DNA of 64,000 bases from JAAYBF01 sp963715445 (GCA_963715445.1 OY970240.1:1550001-1614000); one strand, 5' to 3'. Shown: positions 24,399-31,843, counted from the stretch's first letter. The notes: a model not told the origin generated them from the letters alone. Program-made: numbers and translations.

Positions 24399-24431
24399 CT
24401 GCGTGCCTGAAAACAACAGCGATTTGAAATG

Positions 24432-24443
24432 AAGGAGGTGATC
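24432..24443 (+). promoter_or_regulatory. Extended Shine-Dalgarno sequence
   Basis: AAGGAGGTGATC matches the complement of the usual 16S rRNA 3' end over 12 bases. The spacing to the ATG at 24451 is longer than usual (12 bases from GGAGG), which may offset the very strong pairing. Confidence 0.6.
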
Positions 24444-24450
24444 GCATCAA

Positions 24451-25998
24451 ATGAAAGGACAAGATCCTGCTCAGACGGGCCAGTTGGCGGCCTCCAAGCG
24501 GCAGAGGGAGAAGATCTTCCCTGATGGGGAGACGGCGGTGGAGTGCATCGTCTGCGCCTTGTACCGCATGCTCTATATGGCGGCGCAGGCGGCGCACGGG
24601 CTGCCACGTACGTGGTGGGGGTGCGATCACCCCCACTGTGTGTTCCCGCTCTGCGAGCGCCACCACGCGATGTGGGACGGGCGGGCCGGCAGCCTGAGGC
24701 TGCTCCTGCTTGTGGCTCTCATGAGCCAGGAAGTGCGCGACGAGTTCTGCGCCGCGCACGGTCATGCACCCAATCCAGAGCTGCACCCAGAGGACTTCGA
24801 CCTCCTAGTGGAGAGCTGTCCGGACACGTTCGAGGAGCTGATCCTGCTGATCGACCCGGACTGGCACAACGAGGTCGTGCACATGCACGACGAGATCGAG
24901 AAGCGCCTCGCCAATGGGGAGTGGCCGTTCGCCCGTTGGGAGATCCCGGACGCCGGCCATCTGCCGTTCAAGTGGGTCAAGCGTGGGAGTCGGCTCACCG
25001 CGCACACGGTCCTCTGCGCGGTGCTGTTCCTCAGCAGTGCGGTGCTCGTGAAGCGGAAGGTCGATCACTGGACCGAGAACTACTGGTGGTACTTCTTCCG
25101 CAAGCACGGGGAGGCTCGCTCTCCCGAGAACCTGAAGTGGTACTTGGAGAACAACCCCAAGTTCAAGCGGTGGTTCGAGGAGGTGCGGCCGGACGAGGAG
25201 GATTGGGTACCGCCCCAGGCGTATCCGGGAGCGGTCGACACCGCAGGCGACTGCCTGGTCTGCGCTTCGCAGGGCAAGGAGGTGTCGGGCCAGGCCACCG
25301 CGGCTCTGCCCCAGACGCTGTGGCAGGAGGCGGATGGGTGCACGTTCACGTTGTGTGGACGGCACCAGGAACTGTTCCTCGGTGACGTTTCTGGCGAGGG
25401 GTTAGTCCTACTGCCGGCACTCCTCAGCCAGCAGGCGAGGGCCGCATTCGAGCAGGCCTACGGTCATCCGCCCGACCCGCTCGAGCATCGCACCGACCTG
25501 GATGTGCTTCTGAGGGAGTTTCCGAGCACATTCGACGGGCTTGCTGCGATTCTCGACCCCAGGGCATGCATGGTTGCCGCCTGCATGCTCGAGGAGATCG
25601 AGCGGTTTCTCGTGGAGGGGGAGTGGCCGTTCACGCGTTCGGACATCGATTGCGTGGCGGACCTCCCGTTCAACTGGGTGGAGCCGGACGACGAACTCAG
25701 CCCTTACATGGTCCTTGCGGCGATCCTGATCTTCGGCACCGGAGTGCTGGTGAAGAAGATGATCAACGACTGGGACGAGGAGCAGTGGTGGCGCTTCTTC
25801 CAAGATGACCCGATCCGCCATTCCGCGGGGAACCTCGAGTGGTACCTCGAGAACAACCCCAGGTTCAGAGCCTGGGTCGACAAATGCAGGCCTGCCGAAT
25901 TCGACTGGTCCTTGGCGGCATACAAGGCGGCAGCGGTTCGTAAGCAGCAGGACAAGGCCTGGACGCGTCATGAGAAGCGCCGGCGCAGTTCGAGCTGA
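24451..25998 (+). CDS. Two-repeat protein with Cys/His clusters
   Basis: The protein has 515 residues made of two repeats (about 25-255 and 260-495). Each begins with a Cys/His cluster: C32xxC35, C58, C63, C68 and HH71-72 in the first, and C268xxC271 plus LCGRH in the second. The clusters resemble treble-clef or HNH-like zinc sites, but no full HNH catalytic triad is clear. Both repeats share GEWPF, a hydrophobic helix ending in VLVK and an NLxWYLENNPxF block. The tail is basic (HEKRRRSSS). I do not recognise the family. It lies between the OB-HD protein and the WYL regulator. Confidence 0.6.
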   Translation: MKGQDPAQTGQLAASKRQREKIFPDGETAVECIVCALYRMLYMAAQAAHGLPRTWWGCDHPHCVFPLCERHHAMWDGRAGSLRLLLLVALMSQEVRDEFCAAHGHAPNPELHPEDFDLLVESCPDTFEELILLIDPDWHNEVVHMHDEIEKRLANGEWPFARWEIPDAGHLPFKWVKRGSRLTAHTVLCAVLFLSSAVLVKRKVDHWTENYWWYFFRKHGEARSPENLKWYLENNPKFKRWFEEVRPDEEDWVPPQAYPGAVDTAGDCLVCASQGKEVSGQATAALPQTLWQEADGCTFTLCGRHQELFLGDVSGEGLVLLPALLSQQARAAFEQAYGHPPDPLEHRTDLDVLLREFPSTFDGLAAILDPRACMVAACMLEEIERFLVEGEWPFTRSDIDCVADLPFNWVEPDDELSPYMVLAAILIFGTGVLVKKMINDWDEEQWWRFFQDDPIRHSAGNLEWYLENNPRFRAWVDKCRPAEFDWSLAAYKAAAVRKQQDKAWTRHEKRRRSSS

Positions 25999-26042
25999 CC
26001 CGTAGGTAACGGGTCCACACCGCACCGCGTTCGTGGTGCTCA

Positions 26043-26077
26043 CGCCCCCTTCGGCCACGGCCGCTGGGGGCGTTTTT
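26043..26077 (+). terminator. Rho-independent terminator
   Basis: CGCCCCC pairs with GGGGGCG around an inner GGCC-rich loop and is followed by TTTTT. It lies 45 bases after the stop of the two-repeat gene and is the clearest intrinsic terminator in the block. Confidence 0.85.
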
Positions 26078-26093
26078 CGTTACTCACATCAAA

Positions 26094-26113
26094 TGTCCGG
26101 CGAAGCCGGGACA
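26094..26113 (+). promoter_or_regulatory. Hairpin just before the WYL gene ribosome-binding site
   Basis: TGTCCGGC pairs with GCCGGGACA with one bulge and a GAA loop, and AGGAGGAG begins directly after it. It could control access of ribosomes. Confidence 0.5.
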
Positions 26114-26134
26114 GGAGGAGTCAGGTGATATCCG

Positions 26135-27580
26135 ATGGCTAAGGCATTCCCAGAGAAGTTGACCAGACAAATGTCCTTGATCGAGTACTTGATGGCAGTG
26201 GGGCGTCCGGTCACCGCGGTCGAGGTGGCCCGGAATATCGAGAGCTACCACGCGGAGCGTTCTACCAGGGCAGCGTTCGACCGCCGTTTCGGGGCCGATC
26301 GAGCGGACTTGGAGTCGCTCGGCATCGAGGTGGAGGTCCATCTGTCCAACAAGGAGGCGACCTACACCCTTTCGCCCGAGAGCTTCTACCTCCCGGCGAT
26401 CGACGTCACGGAGGATGAGCTGCGCGATCTGCATGTGGTGCTCTCAGCGCTCGGCGATAAGTGCGCCTATGTCCCGCCGGTGCGGTCGCTGCTGGAGTGC
26501 CTTTCATGGGCTCGGCCTGAGGCGGAGCCCGCTGAGCGGCCCTTCTTTCCCGGGCCGGTCCCGTCGAGCAGCCAGCAGCTCTTGAGTCTCGACTTGGCCA
26601 TCCACCGCCGCAAGAAGGTGAAGTTCGTCTACCACGGGAAGGTGGTCAAGGTCGAGCCTCACCACCTGTACTACATCGCAGGCGAGTTCTATCTCGTGGC
26701 GCGCTCTGGGAAGGGCAAGAAGTACAGGGTGCTCCGTGTCTCTCACATCGAGAGCAAGGTGAGGCAATCGACCAAGGCCGATCACGACTTCAAGCGCCCG
26801 AAGAATTTCGATCAGACGAAGCTCTTCACGGGCATCGATTGGCAGCTGGGGGATTCAATCGGAACGGCGCGGATCTGGCTCGCCGAATGCATAGTGGACG
26901 AGGCGTCAAAGGCCTTTGAGAGCGGCGTTGTAGCTGGGGAGGCAAACGGTGGCACCATGTTCGACGTCCCCTATTCCGACAACTCGCAGCTGAAGGCGTG
27001 GGTTGCGAGCTTCGGCTGTCATGCGCGGCGCCTCCTCCTCACCTCCGAAGAGCTGGACCGCGCCGTCGCTCGCAAGAGGGTCTGGGAGGACATCAAGCCT
27101 CTTGAGGATGTCGGCGAGGGGGGAAGAATTCAGCCGGACGCCCTCGCTCGCGTGGTTAGGCTGGCCGGGATCTTGGTCAGGGCCGGGCAGGACGGCAGCG
27201 AGCTCGACCTGCAAGAGCTCTGCGAGAGGTTGTGGATCTCCGAGCGGGAGCTTCGCCAGGTCATCGACCTGTTGAACCTCGTGAGCTTCGGCGAGGGCGG
27301 CTACATCCTCTACGCCGAGGTCAAAGGAAATCGGATCGAGGTGGATGCCGAGGCATACGGGGACACCTTCAGCCGCCCCATGCGGCTGCTCCCGCTGGAG
27401 CTGCGCGCCCTGCTCTTCGTGATCGATCTCGCCTTGGACTCGCTCGCGGAGGATCACCCGGCCAGACTGACCTTGGTCTCGCTTCGAGAGAAGATCGTGC
27501 GCGTGATGGGGAGCGGGTTCGGGTTGAAGGTCCTGCCCGCGAGGAGTCCAAGCGTGGCCGAGCCGGAAGGAGTTTCGTAG
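26135..27580 (+). CDS. WYL-domain regulator, PafB fused to part of PafC
   Basis: The protein has 481 residues. An N-terminal winged helix (about 8-75) is followed by a WYL domain (about 165-215; the WYL core reads FYLVARS) and a WCX-type segment (about 240-320). The part from about 330 to 460 matches the N-terminal HTH region of PafC (LCERLWISERELRQVIDLL, then FSRPMRLLPLELRALLF), but its WYL domain is missing. PafBC proteins activate DNA-damage genes, and other WYL proteins control defence loci. It probably regulates the surrounding block, perhaps in response to a nucleic-acid ligand. It has its own leader hairpin and a strong AGGAGG. Confidence 0.78.
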   Translation: MAKAFPEKLTRQMSLIEYLMAVGRPVTAVEVARNIESYHAERSTRAAFDRRFGADRADLESLGIEVEVHLSNKEATYTLSPESFYLPAIDVTEDELRDLHVVLSALGDKCAYVPPVRSLLECLSWARPEAEPAERPFFPGPVPSSSQQLLSLDLAIHRRKKVKFVYHGKVVKVEPHHLYYIAGEFYLVARSGKGKKYRVLRVSHIESKVRQSTKADHDFKRPKNFDQTKLFTGIDWQLGDSIGTARIWLAECIVDEASKAFESGVVAGEANGGTMFDVPYSDNSQLKAWVASFGCHARRLLLTSEELDRAVARKRVWEDIKPLEDVGEGGRIQPDALARVVRLAGILVRAGQDGSELDLQELCERLWISERELRQVIDLLNLVSFGEGGYILYAEVKGNRIEVDAEAYGDTFSRPMRLLPLELRALLFVIDLALDSLAEDHPARLTLVSLREKIVRVMGSGFGLKVLPARSPSVAEPEGVS

Positions 27581-27643
27581 CGCGCGGTAGTGCCGAAAAC
27601 AGCAATGCGGCTCCCGAAGTGGGGGTGCTCGCAGATGAAGGCC

Positions 27644-27681
27644 AAGAGCCCTCGCCGATGCAGAGATCGGCGGGGGCTCTT
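27644..27681 (+). terminator. Leader hairpin of module B, copy 1
   Basis: AAGAGCCCTCGCCGAT pairs with ATCGGCGGGGGCTCTT (one G-T pair) around a 6-base loop, followed by GCATTTTCT. It sits 37 bases before the start codon, so it can act as a terminator or attenuator. Confidence 0.75.
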
Positions 27682-27718
27682 GCATTTTCTAAAACTCTCA
27701 GGAGATGAGCTGGTCGTG

Positions 27719-28360
27719 ATGAGTGACGTCAATACACATACGGGTAAGTCGGAGAGTCGAATTGTCGTAGCGGTTGCAGTGTGCACGATGGGCCTCTGCG
27801 TCTGGGTGCTGGAGTACCTTCAGCCCAGAGTCGCTGCCGCTCGGGAGTCCCGAGAGGGGATTGTTACAGAGCGGTCGTGCGAGTTCAGTAAGCGAATTGT
27901 CATAAAGATTGCGGTGTACATAATGGCCTTCTGCGTCTGGGTGATGGAGTACCTTCAGCCCAGAGTCGCTGCGGCGTGGGAGTCCAGCGATGAGGCTGTC
28001 ACGAAGCGGTTTTGCGAGTACGGGCGTGACGAAGAGAACGGGATCTCGTGGGGCTGGTCCCCGGAACGCTTCGAGGCGACAATGGAGGGGCACTTCGGAA
28101 AGGTCTTCTTTCCGCCCCAGCCCGGCCTGGCGCCTTACAGCGAGATCGAGTGGACGATGCGTATGTCCACGCCGGAGGACCGGCGAGATGAGCCGGCCAT
28201 GGAGATGGGGATGAGGCTCCCTCTCGTGCTGCATCTCTGTGGGGTCGAGAAATGTCGCCGGGCGATGGTGCTCGCCCATCAGCAGGCAACCAGAGACGCC
28301 AAGCGCCGTGGGGCCGACCACAGAGTGATTGCTCACCTCGAGAGGCAGCTGTTTTCGTAG
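27719..28360 (+). CDS. Membrane protein of module B, copy 1
   Basis: The protein has 213 residues. A 44-residue unit with one transmembrane helix and the block EYLQPRVAAA occurs twice in tandem (about 12-55 and 56-98). A soluble domain of about 110 residues follows and contains LHLCGVEKCRRAMVLAHQ. The start is ATG 27719 or the in-frame GTG three bases earlier. The only Shine-Dalgarno (AGGAG) directly abuts a five-codon frame whose TGA overlaps this ATG. Base composition is less GC-rich than that of the flanks. Family not recognised. Confidence 0.6.
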   Translation: MSDVNTHTGKSESRIVVAVAVCTMGLCVWVLEYLQPRVAAARESREGIVTERSCEFSKRIVIKIAVYIMAFCVWVMEYLQPRVAAAWESSDEAVTKRFCEYGRDEENGISWGWSPERFEATMEGHFGKVFFPPQPGLAPYSEIEWTMRMSTPEDRRDEPAMEMGMRLPLVLHLCGVEKCRRAMVLAHQQATRDAKRRGADHRVIAHLERQLFS

Positions 28361-28421
28361 TGCGCTGAGTGCCGAAACAACAACGCAGCTCCCGAAGTGG
28401 GGGCGCTCGCAGATGAAGGCC

Positions 28422-28459
28422 AAGAGCCCTCGCCGATGCAGAGATCGGCGGGGGCTCTT
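28422..28459 (+). terminator. Leader hairpin of module B, copy 2
   Basis: The sequence is identical to the hairpin at 27644 and it lies at the same distance from its gene. Confidence 0.75.
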
Positions 28460-28496
28460 GCATTTTCTATTCCTCACAGGAGATGAGCTGGTTGTG

Positions 28497-29489
28497 ATGA
28501 GTGGCGTCAATACATATATGAGCAAGCTAGGGAAGCGAATTGTCGTAACGGTTGCGGTGTACACGATGGCCCTCTGCGTCTGGGTGATGGAATACCTTCA
28601 GCCCAGAGTTGCTGCGGCTCTGAAGTCTCCCGACGAGGCTGTCGCTGCGCCGGTTGCGTCTCCCGACGAGGCTGTTGCCGCGCCCCCGCGGTATCCCGGG
28701 GAGGTTGCTGCGGCGCTTAGGTCTCTCGGCGTCACAAAGGGCTCGTTCAGACGCGGGCGCGACGAAGAGAAGCGAACCTCATGGGTCTGGTTCGTCCGGT
28801 GCTTTAAGGCGGAGAACGATGAGGGTCACATTCAGTTCTTCTTCCCCCCCAAGCTCGACTCGGAGAGCTTCAGCGAGAGCGAGTGGACGGTGATCATTTC
28901 CAACCGGGCGAATGACCTGCCCGGTGAGCTGCCCATGAAGACGACGATCAGCCTTCCTGACGTGCTGCGTCACTGTGGTGTCGAGGAATGCCGCCGGGCG
29001 ATGGTCTTCGCCCATCAGCGAACGACCGTCGATGCCAAGCGCCGCGAGGCCAAACTTGGCGACACCCGCGAAGTGAGCGCTTGTCTCGAGATGCAACTGC
29101 GCCAGGTCGGCGAGTTCGTGCCACGCGGCTCCTCGCGTGTCGATGCTCTTCGGCGTTTCCGCAATCAGGTGGTGGACATTCTGGGGGCCCCGCGAGGCGG
29201 GCAGGGGGATGACCCTGACGAGCTCCCGTTCGAGCCGCCGAAGCACTTCCCACTCGGGTGTTACGCGAGCGTTGCCGGGGGATCGGACGATCGGCAGATC
29301 GTCGTGATCGAAAGCGGCAACTGCTGGACTGTCGCCGACTCTCTGATCAGGCCGCTGCCGGAGGACGACGACATCGACGCTTGGTACCTGCCGGAGACTT
29401 TCCATATCAAGAAGAAAGCATTCGACGAGGGGGACAGATATCTCGAGCTGGCGAGGCTGAACGGTGGCCCATCGCCGGATTTCGAGTAG
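28497..29489 (+). CDS. Membrane protein of module B, copy 2, extended
   Basis: The protein has 330 residues. One transmembrane helix (about 14-35) with EYLQPRVAAA is followed by short SPDEAVAA repeats (about 45-70). Then come a soluble domain related to copy 1 (LRHCGVEECRRAMVFAHQ) and an extra C-terminal domain of about 130 residues absent from copy 1. The start context, with the mini-frame at 28483 ending in TGATG, is the same as in copy 1. Function unknown; the cytoplasmic or external side of the soluble part cannot be decided. Confidence 0.6.
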   Translation: MSGVNTYMSKLGKRIVVTVAVYTMALCVWVMEYLQPRVAAALKSPDEAVAAPVASPDEAVAAPPRYPGEVAAALRSLGVTKGSFRRGRDEEKRTSWVWFVRCFKAENDEGHIQFFFPPKLDSESFSESEWTVIISNRANDLPGELPMKTTISLPDVLRHCGVEECRRAMVFAHQRTTVDAKRREAKLGDTREVSACLEMQLRQVGEFVPRGSSRVDALRRFRNQVVDILGAPRGGQGDDPDELPFEPPKHFPLGCYASVAGGSDDRQIVVIESGNCWTVADSLIRPLPEDDDIDAWYLPETFHIKKKAFDEGDRYLELARLNGGPSPDFE

Positions 29490-29493
29490 CGAC

Positions 29494-29525
29494 GAGCGAC
29501 TGGAGGCGACAGCCCCCAGTCGCTC
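29494..29525 (+). terminator. Hairpin between module B and the OB-HD-like gene
   Basis: GAGCGACTGG and CCAGTCGCTC form perfect 10-bp arms around 12 bases. There is no T-run. It starts four bases after the stop of the gene at 28497 and lies 38 bases before the next ATG. Confidence 0.6.
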
Positions 29526-29563
29526 AACCGTAGTTCCACTTACTGAAAGAGAGAGTAAAGAGA

Positions 29564-30472
29564 ATGTCTCAAGCAGAGTTGATCGCAAGCTATCCGAGGC
29601 GCGCCTGGGCGAGCACGCTGGGCGGGCTCGCCCCGGAGACCCCCATCAGCGAGGTGTACAAGTGCATCAAGGCCCCGGTGCAGCAGCCAGCACGGGGTGG
29701 GCAGTCGATGCTCACCGTGGACCTGTACGACGTGACCGGGCACCTGGCGGTGCGGATCTTTCCCGAGCACTTCGCTGACTGCAAGGACCTCAAGCCGGGT
29801 ATCACGGTTCACCTGGACGGCGTGCTCAGGCGGGGAGAGCACGGGTGGTGGGTGGTTGCCAAGCGCATCGTCCCAGCGCCCATCGAGGTGATCGAGATGG
29901 TTACGCCGGTCGCCTACAACCCGATCGAGGACATGGAGACCGTCCTCGAGATCTGCACCGGTCTCGTCGATCCAAAGTCGCCCTACTGGCGGATCCTGGT
30001 CCTCTTCATGGACGACGAGGGCTGGCGTGACGGGATGCGCTTGGCAGCCAAGAGCGATTTCTTCCCGCTCAGCTACGCCGGTGGAGTGCTCGAACGTACC
30101 GTCAAGCGGACGAAGATCGTCCTCGCCAAGTGCGAGGGCGATCCGAAGCTGCGAAAGGACCTGCTGATCACGGCCTCGATCCTCGGCGACAGCGGCTTGC
30201 TCGAGACGTTCGAGCGCGAGGACGGGATGACCGTTCGAAGCCTGAAGGGTCGCACCGACCACGAGGCCATCCTCGCCCGGGACATGATCCGCGCTTGGGT
30301 CTTGGAGCACGACCAGAAGCTCAAGGCCGGAGAGGAGCCGATCGGCATCGACTCCAAGCCGGTCTGCGCGGTGATCCACTGCATCCTTGGCCTCCACGGC
30401 AAGGAGTTCCTGCCCAAGGGGATGTTCGGCATCCGCGAGGCCCAGGTGCTCTACAACATTCAGAACCTCTAA
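29564..30472 (+). CDS. OB-fold/HD protein, second degenerate paralogue
   Basis: The protein has 302 residues. An OB-fold-like domain (about 25-110) is followed by an HD-like domain (about 125-300). Compared with the protein at 21792, the first His (RHGLMEH) is replaced (AGGVLER, 171-177). The HD pair has become GD (ILGDSGLLE, 206-214). A HCILGLHG block near the C-terminus still resembles RHILLSHHG. Metal-dependent activity is therefore doubtful, and a nucleic-acid-binding role is more likely. It lies 11 bases before the RecA-like gene, so the two products probably act together. Confidence 0.65.
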   Translation: MSQAELIASYPRRAWASTLGGLAPETPISEVYKCIKAPVQQPARGGQSMLTVDLYDVTGHLAVRIFPEHFADCKDLKPGITVHLDGVLRRGEHGWWVVAKRIVPAPIEVIEMVTPVAYNPIEDMETVLEICTGLVDPKSPYWRILVLFMDDEGWRDGMRLAAKSDFFPLSYAGGVLERTVKRTKIVLAKCEGDPKLRKDLLITASILGDSGLLETFEREDGMTVRSLKGRTDHEAILARDMIRAWVLEHDQKLKAGEEPIGIDSKPVCAVIHCILGLHGKEFLPKGMFGIREAQVLYNIQNL

Positions 30473-30483
30473 GGGGTGAGAGC

Positions 30484-31311
30484 ATGAGCGATCAAGAGAG
30501 GGGGAGCCCCAGCGTGGAGGATCAGCTGCGCGAGCGCTACTCGGGGCGACCGATAAGGACGATGGCCTCCCAGCGGGACCGCCCACCGCAGCGGTTCGTC
30601 TCCATAGGGGTGCCGGCCATCGATCGGGCTCTGGGGGACGAGCGGCTCCGAGCAGGGGAGATCGTCGAGATCTATGGGGACGACCCCGAGGCCGAGGCGA
30701 TGCTGATCTGCCACCTGCTCGCGGCCGCTCAGCAGCGAGGGGGCGACTGCGCCTCTCTGGACGTAACCGGCACCTTCCTCGGCCCACACGCCGAGCGGCT
30801 GGGGGTCAAGACGCGCAAGCTGCTGGGAGTCGACCCGGACAAAAGGCTGGGCGGCAAGGCCGTCTTCGCCATCGCCACCGAGCTCGCCCGCTCCGGGGCG
30901 ATCGAAGTGCTGGTCATCTCGGTCCCGGGGCTGGTACCGGAGGCCGAGTTGAGGCAGCAGATCGGAAATGGCGATCCCGGCCTGTTCAACGAGATGGTCA
31001 GCGAGGGAATGCGCGAGCTCGCCTGCGCAATGGACGGGTCGAGCACGCTCTGCCTGCTGATCAATCGGGTCACGGAGCGGTGGAACAAGCCGTCCGGCAA
31101 ATGGAGCACGGTGAGGCCCGCCGCTCACGTGCTCGATCGCTACGTCACGCGACGGCTGGAGCTCCAGCCGCTGACAAGGAACTCCGATCGAGAGGTGGAC
31201 CCGACCCGCTGGCGTACGCGTCTGCGGGTCATCGAGCGTGACGGGTCGGCCCGAGAGCTGGATCTCGGCATCGAGTACGAGATTGGGATCAGCGATGTCG
31301 CGCCTCGGTAG
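30484..31311 (+). CDS. RecA-like protein lacking ATPase residues
   Basis: The protein has 275 residues that align with the RecA core from strand 1 to the L2 region: SIGVPAIDRALG (40-51), GEIVEIYG (58-65), ATELARSGAIEVLVI (131-145), a GDPGL and MREL pattern (163-180), and LLINRV (191-196). The P-loop GPESSGKTT is replaced by GDDPEAEAM (65-73), the Walker B Asp by Ser146, the catalytic Glu of IDAEH by Thr95, and the sensor Gln of INQ by Arg195. It should not hydrolyse ATP. It may bind DNA or a RecA filament as a regulator. ImuA-type RecA relatives are an alternative. It ends the block. Confidence 0.75.
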   Translation: MSDQERGSPSVEDQLRERYSGRPIRTMASQRDRPPQRFVSIGVPAIDRALGDERLRAGEIVEIYGDDPEAEAMLICHLLAAAQQRGGDCASLDVTGTFLGPHAERLGVKTRKLLGVDPDKRLGGKAVFAIATELARSGAIEVLVISVPGLVPEAELRQQIGNGDPGLFNEMVSEGMRELACAMDGSSTLCLLINRVTERWNKPSGKWSTVRPAAHVLDRYVTRRLELQPLTRNSDREVDPTRWRTRLRVIERDGSARELDLGIEYEIGISDVAPR

Positions 31312-31360
31312 CGGCATCACACCGGCGTCACCGCAGGGGCGACCGACCGCCCCGAGGCCT

Positions 31361-31395
31361 ATGTCTGGACGTTCGACGTTCAGTCGTCCAGACAT
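31361..31395. promoter_or_regulatory. Inverted-repeat operator of the MarR gene
   Basis: ATGTCTGGACG and CGTCCAGACAT are perfect 11-bp arms around 13 bases. The right arm overlaps the ATG at 31394. Such repeats next to MarR genes are usually bound by the MarR dimer for autoregulation. Confidence 0.7.
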
Positions 31396-31843
31396 GGGCC
31401 GAGGCGATGAGGATCAGCGCAACTCCCTGGTGACGAGCTTCACGCTCGTCGCCAAGCTGCAGAGCGGCGCGCTGCGTGAGCGCCTGGCCCGGTTGGGGTT
31501 GAACGAGGGCCAGGCGCTCATGCTCGCCGAGCTCCACCGCGAGGACGGGTTGAGTCAGACGCAGCTGGCCGAGCGGCTGCGGGTGGAGCCGCCGAGCGTG
31601 ACGAAGGTGGTGCACGGCCTCGAGCGGGCGGAGCTGGTGGACCGCCGGCGCGACCCGAGCAACGGCCGGATCGTGCTGGTGACGCTCACCGAGTGCGGCG
31701 CCGCGCTCCGCTTCGATCTCTCCCGGGTCTGGCACGAGGCCTCCGAGGATCTGTACGGCCATCTGGGCCGCCGCGACCGCGAGATCCTTCGCAGGATGCT
31801 CAACCTCCTGGAGAGCTCATCGGGGAGAGCACCGGTGGCCTAA
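31394..31843 (+). CDS. MarR-family transcriptional regulator
   Basis: The protein has 149 residues. The winged helix is typical: LSQTQLAERLRVEPPSVTKV as the helix-turn-helix (about 57-77), then RRRDPSNGRIVLVTLTE as the wing (about 87-104), flanked by dimerisation helices. The ATG lies inside the operator, so the message may be leaderless, or a GTG at 31430 may be used. MarR proteins usually respond to small phenolic or oxidant ligands. The target is unclear; the 24-bp palindrome after this gene is a second candidate site. Confidence 0.85.
   Translation: MGRGDEDQRNSLVTSFTLVAKLQSGALRERLARLGLNEGQALMLAELHREDGLSQTQLAERLRVEPPSVTKVVHGLERAELVDRRRDPSNGRIVLVTLTECGAALRFDLSRVWHEASEDLYGHLGRRDREILRRMLNLLESSSGRAPVA

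Larger units (their letters stand above)
27583..28361 (+). repeat. Duplicated module B, copy 1
   Basis: This segment and the next share a leader of about 125 nearly identical bases, the hairpin, the ribosome-binding site, the mini-frame and the transmembrane segment of the gene. It is a direct tandem duplication of about 0.8 kb. Confidence 0.85.
28362..29490 (+). repeat. Duplicated module B, copy 2
   Basis: This is the second copy of the module at 27583. The leader is almost unchanged, while the gene has a single transmembrane unit and a longer C-terminal part, so the copies have diverged after duplication. Confidence 0.8.

Noticed and set aside
18593..29525. CRISPR array or integron cassettes
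   Set aside because: The repeats are large gene-containing duplications, not short regularly spaced repeats, and no cas genes, integrase or attC-type sites are visible.
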